This document shows, piece after piece, positions 1 through 5,351 of a stretch of 5,351 nt of DNA. Every line of letters starts with the position of its first letter. The first letter of the stretch is position 1. Location of the stretch: positions 1 through 5,351 of the forward strand of contig JABMRG010000077.1 in assembly GCA_013202935.1 (NCBI GenBank). Direction: 5' to 3'. The position numbers were made by a program, and so were the translations under genes. The notes under the pieces were generated by a model. The model worked only from the letters and a program-made list of their open reading frames with translations. It searched no databases and was not told the DNA's origin. This DNA is from Candidatus Omnitrophota bacterium (GTDB lineage Bacteria; Omnitrophota; Gorgyraeia; JABMRG01).

Positions 1-1480
1 GGACATATGAGATCTCTTTTAGTTTCAATGCTCCTTCCAGCGCGTTGGGGAAGTTTAGGTTTCTCCCCAGATAAAGAAAACAGTATTTGTTGTAATGACG
101 CTTGCTTATCCTTTGAATCGCCTTAGAATCTTTTAATATCTTATCAGCCTGCTGGGGGAGCTTCGACATCTCCAACAACAACCCCTTTACCTTCTGCCTG
201 CTTATTCTCGTTTTAAGAAGTGCCAAATGCATAGCCAAAAGATATAGTATGCAAAGCTGGGCAGTGTAGGCCTTAGTAGATGCAACCCCTACCTCAGGGC
301 CTGCATGTGTATATATTACGCCGTCTGATTCCCTGGTAATAGTAGAGCCTAAAACATTTACTATGGATAAAACCTTTGCGCCTCGTGCCTTTGCTTCTCT
401 TATACTTGCTATGGTATCTGCTGTTTCGCCAGACTGGCTTATGGCTATTACAAGAGTATCGGCTCCAACCACAGGATTTCTGTATCTAAACTCACTTGAT
501 ACGTCTACCTCAACAGGGATACCACAAAGGCTCTCAAGAATATATTTCCCTGTAAGCCCAGCATGGTAAGCTGTGCCACAGGCAATTATTGATATCTTCT
601 TTGCCTTTGCTAAATCTTTATCGGTTATTGCTAATTCTTCAAAATGTATAGAGTCCCTTTTTGATGAGACCCTATGGTTTAATATCCCCTCCAACACTGA
701 TGGCTGTTCGTACATCTCCTTTAGCATGAAGTGGGGATAGCCCTGTTTTTCTGCCTGTGAGATATCCCATGTGATTTTAGTAGGTAAGCGTTTTATTCTC
801 TTGCCTGCAAAATCGGTGATTTTAACCAGGCCTGCTGTCAAGACTACCATTTCGTTGTCTTCTATAAAAAGGATCTCTTTTGTAAATTTTAAAAGTGCTG
901 GTATGTCGCTTGCAATATAGTTTTCATTCTTGCCTAAGCCAACAACCAGCGGAGAGCCAACCCTTGCAGCTATAAGCTTTTCCGGGTGATAGCTTGATAT
1001 AATACCCAACGCGAACGAGCCCTTAAGTAGCTTGAGCGCTGCCCTTACAGCAGACTCAAGGTCATCTTTGTAGTATTTTTCTATCAGGTGAGCGATAACA
1101 TCTGTATCAGTTTCAGATTTGAAAGAATGGCCTTCTTTAATAAGGCGTTCTTTTAAATCCTCGTAGTTTTCTATAATGCCGTTGTGGACAACCGCTATTC
1201 TTTCATTACAGTCTGTGTGAGGGTGGGCGTTCTTCTGGCTCGGGACACCGTGTGTAGCCCAGCGTGTATGTGATATTGCTATTGTGCCTTTTAGAGGCCT
1301 TTTCTTAAGCAGCTTCTCTAAAACCGCTATCTTGCCTTTCTGCTTTCTGACAGAGACTTTATCCTTTGAAACAGATGCAATGCCCGCAGAGTCATAACCG
1401 CGGTATTCAAGCCGCTTTAGTCCATCCAATAAAATGGGCTGGGCCTGTTTATCACCTATATATCCAACTATTCCGCACAT
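1..1480 (-). CDS. glmS: Glutamine--fructose-6-phosphate aminotransferase (isomerizing), C-terminus cut by window edge
   Basis: GlmS makes glucosamine-6-phosphate from fructose-6-phosphate and glutamine in the cytoplasm, the first committed step to UDP-GlcNAc for peptidoglycan and LPS. The gene begins with ATG at 1480 and stays open to base 1, giving 493 codons; family members are usually about 600-610 residues, so roughly 115 C-terminal residues lie outside. The start is fixed because Cys2 (MCGIVGY) must become the N-terminal nucleophile. Seen in the glutaminase domain (about 1-240): R73-W74-A-T-H-G, H86, N100-G101 (oxyanion hole) and D125. First SIS domain (about 285-425): A-C301-G-T, S348-Q-S-G-E-T353, and G-P-E-V-G-V-A-S401-T-K. 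The second SIS domain begins near 455 and ends in-window with E482-G-A-L-K486-L-K-E489, the isomerase residues. The C-terminal lysine near 604 is not visible. No substitution of a key residue was seen. It has its own promoter and no Shine-Dalgarno site. The identification is secure. Confidence 0.98.
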   Translation of the reverse strand, partial: MCGIVGYIGDKQAQPILLDGLKRLEYRGYDSAGIASVSKDKVSVRKQKGKIAVLEKLLKKRPLKGTIAISHTRWATHGVPSQKNAHPHTDCNERIAVVHNGIIENYEDLKERLIKEGHSFKSETDTDVIAHLIEKYYKDDLESAVRAALKLLKGSFALGIISSYHPEKLIAARVGSPLVVGLGKNENYIASDIPALLKFTKEILFIEDNEMVVLTAGLVKITDFAGKRIKRLPTKITWDISQAEKQGYPHFMLKEMYEQPSVLEGILNHRVSSKRDSIHFEELAITDKDLAKAKKISIIACGTAYHAGLTGKYILESLCGIPVEVDVSSEFRYRNPVVGADTLVIAISQSGETADTIASIREAKARGAKVLSIVNVLGSTITRESDGVIYTHAGPEVGVASTKAYTAQLCILYLLAMHLALLKTRISRQKVKGLLLEMSKLPQQADKILKDSKAIQRISKRHYNKYCFLYLGRNLNFPNALEGALKLKEISYV

Positions 1481-1492
1481 AGTGTTAACACT
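1481..1492. repeat. Perfect 12-bp palindrome abutting the glmS start codon
   Basis: AGTGTTAACACT is its own reverse complement. It begins at the base next to the glmS ATG and overlaps the last three bases of the predicted -10 box, so it covers the predicted transcription start. That is where a repressor operator could sit, for example for amino-sugar feedback. No regulator in the window can be tied to it, and chance cannot be excluded for one copy. Confidence 0.5.
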
Positions 1493-1518
1493 ATAGCAGA
1501 ATAATATATATTATTCAA
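1490..1518 (-). promoter_or_regulatory. Sigma-70-like promoter of glmS
   Basis: On the minus strand TTGAAT (1518-1513) is followed by exactly 17 bases and then TATAGT (1495-1490), close to the TTGACA-N17-TATAAT consensus. The expected transcription start, about 7 bases past the -10 box, is near 1483, only about 3 bases before the glmS ATG. No Shine-Dalgarno sequence precedes that ATG, which fits a nearly leaderless mRNA. The flanking DNA is very AT-rich, so chance matches are easier here, but the spacing and position are good. Prediction by eye. Confidence 0.6.
1500..1515. repeat. Perfect 16-bp AT-only palindrome in the glmS promoter spacer
   Basis: AATAATATATATTATT is self-complementary and fills most of the spacer between the -35 and -10 boxes, also touching the -35 box (1513-1518). 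It contains only A and T, so a palindrome of this length is less surprising than in mixed sequence. It may simply be a flexible, easily melted promoter element. Confidence 0.4.
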
Positions 1519-1558
1519 GTGTAATATTTAAACTATACTTTGATAAGCAATAATTTAA

Positions 1559-3892
1559 TTACGCACCAGACGCGATAGCTTTCTGTGCCTTTAAAGCAGG
1601 GGCGCTTTTCCTGGCAGCAGGCATAGGCCCGTCCGTTACTCTGATAACCTCTTGCATAATAAGCTGCAGCATCCCTTCTCTGGTGGCATGCGTGGGCACA
1701 AAAGTTGTCCTTCTATGTGCTGTTGCTTCTGCTTGCCGTGATGGCGCTACAGTTGATAAGGTATAACCACAAGCATCCAGAGCATGATAACCCCCTCTGT
1801 CTATGCGCCCATAACTACTAAGTCCGCGATGGGTAAGCTGTAAGCGTTCTCGTTCTCTGTGCGTGACCTCTTTAATCTGCTCCCACAGATGGTCCCACCT
1901 GTCTCTCTGCGGGTTCATGCCTCCTCTGTGTAGGCTCACACGGGCAGTTGCCGGGCGGGCTGCGTCTTCATTGGCCAAAGAGTCGAGCTTGCGCTCTAGC
2001 CTGTTAACAAAACATCTTCTCTCTTCCGCGTCTATATGGCTTATACCTGAAAATGTGGCTGAGCCAAGGTCAATCAGCACAACTGACCCATCATCTCTAA
2101 CACCAAAATTTTCGAGCTTAAAATCGCTTATAATTAAGCCTCTTTTGGCTGCTTCAATAAAACACTCTAAGCACTGTATCAGCATGCCTATGCTAATTTT
2201 TTGTCTTAACCCTGCCGGCGTATCTCTAAAACTTGCGCATGGGCCCGTACCTTGATTTAATCCTGCTAAATATTGATCTAGCGGGACTACTTTTTCCTGA
2301 TAAACCTTATTTCTAATAATGACAAATTCCGCAATCAGGCCCCCTAATATATTCTGTGCGTTTCTATAAGAGGCCAATATAGCTTCTTGGCCAGCATCAA
2401 GACGGTCTGTGTTATCCCTGTTGGCGTAGTCATAGATAAACCGATAAACTCTGCTGTAGCAAGCATCCTGCGGAAGGTTCTCTTCTATGCTGTGGTCTTG
2501 TGGCCTTAGTATAAAAATCTTGTATAGGTCAAATAGGTAAGCTGCCTTCTGCCGGTCTTCTGCCCTGGCTATACTAAAATCCTCTACAAATCTTCCTGCG
2601 CTTAAATCTTCACTAAGCTCTCTTATATACTGCATTCCTAAAACATTATCCTCATGAAAAACAGTGTCAACGAAATGTAAAGACTCATTTTTTGGCGTCT
2701 TTTCTACAATGGTGCTATCTGTCGACGTTGCTACAACCATCTCCGCGCTATCTCTGAGCACGGTATCAGGCCTAAATGCTGCAATAAGATCTTCTGTATC
2801 GCGTTCCTCCCGTTCTCGTATGCTCATATCCAGGGCACTGGAATCTATGCCTAGCGCTTCACACAGGCTGTTGTATGTTTGCATATCGCCATGCCGATAA
2901 GCACGGAGTATATGATAGGCATGCCGGCAGGTTCTGTTTGGCAAAGCGCCTCTTGTATAAGAATCCTCTAGGTATTTGTAAAAATTATTTTCATACAGCG
3001 CTTGGTCTGTCTCTACTGCTGTGGGGCGTGATGCGTCTAAAACCAACAATCTTCTCTGGTAGTCGCGTCCTGTGCTGCTAAGAGCCAACGCATCAATTAT
3101 CCATTTATGGTAAGAGCTTATCTGCTCTTTCCCTGGGATAAAATACCGTGAACGCAGTGCTGCCTGGTGGTGTCTTCCATCAAGTGGCAAGCGCTCGGCC
3201 TCTTTTGAGTGCTCAAAGACCTCATGATCAATAAGCTCCGCCAAACGCATAATCTGCAATCTTCTCAATATAATAGATGGGCGCATCTCTGTAATTTGCA
3301 GGAAATCAAGATAAAATAACTTAGTAACAAAAATATGAAGCTTCTTGTCGTCTTCTGACACATATGATACCGCAGGGGCTGAATCGGTTAAATCGTCGCT
3401 TCTCTCCACGAGAGGAAAACCAAACAGGTCTGCGTGATAGCTTTTTTCCTTTTTTGTGTCTATAACATGCAATACGGGCCTTTCGTCTTTAGAGTACTCT
3501 CTTAACCCTTTATATAGCATCAGATGATTTATGCTAGCCCAGTCCCTCCCCGATATAGCTACTATGGTATCTGAATCTTTTTCGTGCGGTCTACATATAG
3601 AATCTATAATAGACTGCACCTTTTGATATGCCCCTTCAATTTGCTGTCCTGGTATTTTAAGAAACCCTGCGCCGCTACTTTTTCTTTCTGCCGATTCTCC
3701 GTCATAACCTCTTAGGCTTCCGGAGAGTGTTCTGCCTCCTCTGCTTAAAGGCTCTCGTTTTGCCGCAATCGGTCTCAACTGATCAGCATAACTAAGAATG
3801 GCCATGGATAAAAGGTACCAGATCGCAAAGACAGAAACCGACACCACAAACAGTTGGTATTTTCTAGCTCTTGCTTGCCGGCTTGTATTCAT
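1559..3892 (-). CDS. Membrane-anchored or exported orphan protein with C-terminal kinase-like domain
   Basis: I do not recognise this 777-residue protein as a named family. The ATG at 3892 is supported by a strong Shine-Dalgarno site; the stop is TAA. Residues 13-36 are hydrophobic after a basic start (R5, R8, R10, K11): either one membrane anchor or a signal peptide (possible cut after S-Y-A36). Residues 40-75 are a basic, Ser/Gly-rich linker. Residues 108-200 look alpha/beta. H223-E-V-F-E-H228 followed by H241-H242 is a possible metal site. The C-terminal part looks like a protein-kinase C-lobe: hinge-like V-Y-Q-E-K-V-V-P-L-D-Q-Y-L (530-542), helix, I-S-D590-F-K592-L-E-N595 (catalytic loop, HRD changed to ISD) and I-D608-L-G (DFG-like). 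No glycine loop or clear VAIK lysine is visible; K458 and E503 are weak candidates for the salt bridge. The C-terminal 170 residues are rich in Arg and His. It could be an active atypical kinase, a pseudokinase or another phosphotransferase. The gene lies 117 bp after the right-hand gene and shows no GC-rich terminator before glmS. Gene certain; function tentative. Confidence 0.85.
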   Translation of the reverse strand: MNTSRQARARKYQLFVVSVSVFAIWYLLSMAILSYADQLRPIAAKREPLSRGGRTLSGSLRGYDGESAERKSSGAGFLKIPGQQIEGAYQKVQSIIDSICRPHEKDSDTIVAISGRDWASINHLMLYKGLREYSKDERPVLHVIDTKKEKSYHADLFGFPLVERSDDLTDSAPAVSYVSEDDKKLHIFVTKLFYLDFLQITEMRPSIILRRLQIMRLAELIDHEVFEHSKEAERLPLDGRHHQAALRSRYFIPGKEQISSYHKWIIDALALSSTGRDYQRRLLVLDASRPTAVETDQALYENNFYKYLEDSYTRGALPNRTCRHAYHILRAYRHGDMQTYNSLCEALGIDSSALDMSIREREERDTEDLIAAFRPDTVLRDSAEMVVATSTDSTIVEKTPKNESLHFVDTVFHEDNVLGMQYIRELSEDLSAGRFVEDFSIARAEDRQKAAYLFDLYKIFILRPQDHSIEENLPQDACYSRVYRFIYDYANRDNTDRLDAGQEAILASYRNAQNILGGLIAEFVIIRNKVYQEKVVPLDQYLAGLNQGTGPCASFRDTPAGLRQKISIGMLIQCLECFIEAAKRGLIISDFKLENFGVRDDGSVVLIDLGSATFSGISHIDAEERRCFVNRLERKLDSLANEDAARPATARVSLHRGGMNPQRDRWDHLWEQIKEVTHRERERLQLTHRGLSSYGRIDRGGYHALDACGYTLSTVAPSRQAEATAHRRTTFVPTHATREGMLQLIMQEVIRVTDGPMPAARKSAPALKAQKAIASGA

Positions 3893-3899
3893 CTTAAAC

Positions 3900-3905
3900 C
3901 ACCTC
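3900..3905 (-). promoter_or_regulatory. Ribosome binding site of the 777-codon gene
   Basis: GAGGTG (within AGAGGTGG on the minus strand) lies 7 bases before the ATG at 3892. It matches the anti-Shine-Dalgarno sequence well and settles this start. It contrasts with glmS, which has no such site. Confidence 0.85.
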
Positions 3906-3920
3906 TATCCTATTATGTTG

Positions 3921-3958
3921 AAAAATGGGGGCGAGCCGATTCTTTGTCTGCTCGCCCC
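3921..3958 (-). terminator. Rho-independent terminator or attenuator before the 777-codon gene
   Basis: A perfect 9-bp GC-rich stem, GGGGCGAGC (3958-3950, minus strand) with GCTCGCCCC (3936-3928), closes a 13-base loop. Reading on the minus strand it is followed by CA and then TTTTT (3925-3921). It could end the right-hand gene's transcript. Because only 28 bases separate the T-run from the ATG at 3892, and no convincing promoter fits in between, transcription of the 777-codon gene probably has to pass through it. That makes an attenuator role possible. Confidence 0.65.
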
Positions 3959-3969
3959 GTAGAAACGGG
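3956..3969 (-). other. Alternative small hairpin competing with both larger hairpins
   Basis: On the minus strand CCCGT (3969-3965), a 4-base loop TTCT, and ACGGG (3960-3956) can pair. This uses the 3' arm of the upstream hairpin (3963-3997) and the 5' arm of the downstream terminator hairpin (3928-3958), so it is exclusive with the outer parts of both. It is weaker than either 9-bp stem and may form only transiently, or not at all. Confidence 0.35.
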
Positions 3970-4001
3970 CTCCCACCTGGCGATAAAAAGCCCGTTTTTT
4001 T
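3963..4001. terminator. Second hairpin after the right-hand gene, with A/T tracts on both sides
   Basis: A perfect 9-bp stem, AAACGGGCT (3963-3971) with AGCCCGTTT (3989-3997), encloses a 17-base loop. On the plus strand seven T follow (3995-4001), a classical terminator shape, yet no plus-strand gene ends here. On the minus strand it begins 10 bases after the stop of the right-hand gene and is followed only by TTTCT, so it is a weaker terminator in that direction. It may be a bidirectional terminator or the first element of a structured leader. Its loop on the minus strand contains AGGTGGGAG, which resembles the downstream ribosome binding site. Confidence 0.55.
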
Positions 4002-4010
4002 ATTCTTGTC

Positions 4011-5351
4011 TTATTCTGCTTTTCCTGCCTTATATTTTAATATATAACGGTATTGTTCAGGGTCTGTCTGCTCTGTTGTGTGTGGCGCAACCACTATATA
4101 CGACACACCACACTCACGGAGTTTCTGCTTAAGCGATGGTGTATGGAAACCGCCTGCTATAAGGACCGCCAGGTCCTGTTTCTTCTCGTTCATAAGCTTA
4201 ATCGCATTCTGCACAAAGATATCGTCGCGCTGGTTTGCGATATCGTAAAACCTAACCAGCGTTGCAAGGTTTCTGTCAGATGTGTACGCAGGCTTTAGGC
4301 TTTCAGCACGTATCTTGTGCCGTTTTGCGAGCTTCTTTAAAAAGTCAATCCATCCGCTGGTTGTAAAATCGTTCTTGTGCTCTTTATAGTATTTAAAATC
4401 ATTCGGTATGAGTTTCAGGTTCAGAAAATTATCAAGCACCCTTAGGTTGCTTGAGATCTCGTTGAGCCTCTTTGCCCGCGCATCTTTCGCAAGGACAGCC
4501 TTAATCGCCAGAATGGCTTCTTCTGCCTCCTCAAACAAGCCTGTGGTATCTATTGTTTCATGAGATTCAATATAGCCTACATACTTGTTGAGATTTGGGT
4601 ACTTCTTAAGATCTTCCTGCTCTTCTTTTGCGTTCTCAAGAAGGTAGCTGTGGTATTCTGCGGGGGTAAGCTTATTCAGCCTAAACTCCAAAGACTTGGT
4701 GACAAGCGCAGCCAGTTTCTGTTTAGATAATTTTTTCGATAGGGTTTCAATAAGCTTTGAGCGCTCTTTTTCTACTCGTGGGAAATCTATCTCTTTTTCT
4801 ACCTCGGTGACACCGATAAACTGATTAAAGTTGGTAAGCGCCGAAATGTCCTGGTCTGTTTTTTTGGCAAGAAGGTTTATGTGTTTATAGTAGTCTGCAA
4901 GGCTAATCTTCTCATCCTCATATTCCCTTCCTGCTTTTTCCAGTTCCATAAGCTGCGCAGGGTATATCTTTGACTTTAGTCTCTCAACAAGCTCTACAAT
5001 CCTTTCCAGCTCTTTACTTGCCTTTTCCCTGAACTCTTCTATCTCAAAAAAGGTGTCCAGGTTGGCCATATAAAGCTCCTCATCCTCTAAGCCCTCTAAG
5101 CTGATATCATAGTCTGAAACAATATCAAGATACTCTTCACCTGTTATCTTGCCTGCTTTAATATACTCCTCTGCCACTTCGTGCCTGCGCTCCTTATCTG
5201 CATAAGCACGCAAGTACGAAAGGTTTACATTGCCCCAGCCGCCTTCTACCATAATAAGGCTAAGACCCTTATCTTTAACCAGTGCTTCCAGCATGCGATA
5301 AAGGTTCTTTTGGGCCTCATAGTTTGTGTGTATGTCCTGTATGTGTATTAC
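4011..5351 (-). CDS. TIKI/ChaN/EreA-like superfamily candidate, N-terminus cut by window edge
   Basis: The frame is open from 5351 to the TAA at 4013-4011: 446 residues, start not visible. The first in-window ATG (5294) is probably internal, because the 19 residues before it form a plausible first strand and motif: V-I-H-I-Q-D6-I-H8-T-N-Y-E12-A-Q. Next comes a second strand, S-L-I-M-V-E36-G-G-W-G, and near the C-terminus A-V-L-I-A-G-G-F-H403-T with a final strand V-S-Y-I-V-V-A-P. This order (GExH-like, Glu, GxxH) matches what is known of the TIKI, TraB/PrgY, ChaN and erythromycin-esterase-like superfamily, whose members include metalloproteases, haem-binding and hydrolase proteins. Between them lie about 340 residues that are mostly charged and helical, with probable coiled coil near residues 100-150 and 185-250. 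This insert is much longer than the core fold needs and may bind a partner. Any signal peptide is outside the window. The reading frame is certain; the superfamily call is a motif-based inference and the substrate is unknown. Confidence 0.8.
   Translation of the reverse strand, partial: VIHIQDIHTNYEAQKNLYRMLEALVKDKGLSLIMVEGGWGNVNLSYLRAYADKERRHEVAEEYIKAGKITGEEYLDIVSDYDISLEGLEDEELYMANLDTFFEIEEFREKASKELERIVELVERLKSKIYPAQLMELEKAGREYEDEKISLADYYKHINLLAKKTDQDISALTNFNQFIGVTEVEKEIDFPRVEKERSKLIETLSKKLSKQKLAALVTKSLEFRLNKLTPAEYHSYLLENAKEEQEDLKKYPNLNKYVGYIESHETIDTTGLFEEAEEAILAIKAVLAKDARAKRLNEISSNLRVLDNFLNLKLIPNDFKYYKEHKNDFTTSGWIDFLKKLAKRHKIRAESLKPAYTSDRNLATLVRFYDIANQRDDIFVQNAIKLMNEKKQDLAVLIAGGFHTPSLKQKLRECGVSYIVVAPHTTEQTDPEQYRYILKYKAGKAE

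Noticed and set aside
363..569. Plus-strand open frame of 68 codons
   Set aside because: It is antisense to the highly conserved SIS domain of glmS, whose frame is certain.
1481..1558. glmS ribozyme or glucosamine-6-phosphate riboswitch upstream of glmS
   Set aside because: The gap is only 78 bp and very AT-rich, while the ribozyme needs about 150 or more structured bases; none of its features is visible.
1481..1558. Rho-independent terminator after the 777-codon gene
   Set aside because: No GC-rich stem followed by a T-run is present; only AT palindromes occur, which fit promoter DNA better.
1863..3081. Plus-strand open frames at 1863-2255, 2664-2900 and 2875-3081
   Set aside because: They lie antisense inside the 777-codon gene, show no domain signature or ribosome binding site, and read as low-complexity Ser/Leu-rich shadows of the real frame.
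3893..3927. Promoter between the hairpin and the 777-codon gene (CATAAT near 3916-3911)
   Set aside because: The -10-like hexamer has no matching -35 box at the right distance; the corresponding bases fall in the GC-rich hairpin arm.
3921..4001. Mobile-element terminal repeats or CRISPR repeats
   Set aside because: The two stems differ in sequence, no target duplication or transposase is present, and there is no regular repeat-spacer pattern.
3854..4298. Plus-strand open frames at 3854-4132 and 4053-4298
   Set aside because: They run across the hairpin region and antisense to the right-hand gene; a plus-strand terminator-like hairpin lies within the first, and neither resembles a protein family.

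Overview
The window is a fragment of a bacterial chromosome. All three genes lie on the minus strand, so transcription runs right to left: a 5'-truncated orphan gene (5351..4011), a 777-codon orphan gene (3892..1559), and a 3'-truncated glmS (1480..1). The gaps are only 117 bp and 78 bp, so no stretch over 300 bp lacks a gene. No tRNA, rRNA, CRISPR array, insertion sequence or integrase is visible. The open frames on the plus strand are antisense shadows.

The only gene with a secure function is glmS (glucosamine-6-phosphate synthase), which makes the amino sugar for peptidoglycan and LPS, so the host is a bacterium with an ordinary cell-wall pathway. The other two genes have the character of the large, poorly annotated, lineage-restricted proteins common in uncultured PVC-group bacteria, and the phrasing of the right-hand protein (a 'QDIHTNYEAQ' N-terminal strand, 'VEGGWG', 'AGGFHT') reminds me of Candidatus Omnitrophota. 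This assignment is from memory of protein style, not from a search, and is tentative.

Right region: the right-hand gene is open to the window edge; the first in-window Met is internal to the fold. It carries three spaced motifs (DIH, VEGG, GGFH) resembling the signature of the TIKI/TraB-PrgY/ChaN/EreA-like superfamily. Middle region: the 777-residue protein has one N-terminal membrane segment or signal peptide, a central HEVFEH motif, and a C-terminal domain with kinase-like catalytic-loop and DFG-like motifs. Between the two genes are two strong hairpins, with a third, mutually exclusive hairpin joining them, only about 30 nt before a strong Shine-Dalgarno site. They may be simple tandem terminators or a conditional leader.

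Left region: glmS has its own good sigma-70-like promoter in the 78-bp AT-rich gap. Its predicted start site lies about 3 nt before the ATG, so its mRNA may be essentially leaderless. Two perfect palindromes sit inside this promoter. There is no room for a glmS ribozyme. The two orphan genes could form a unit, but nothing in the sequence ties them functionally to glmS.
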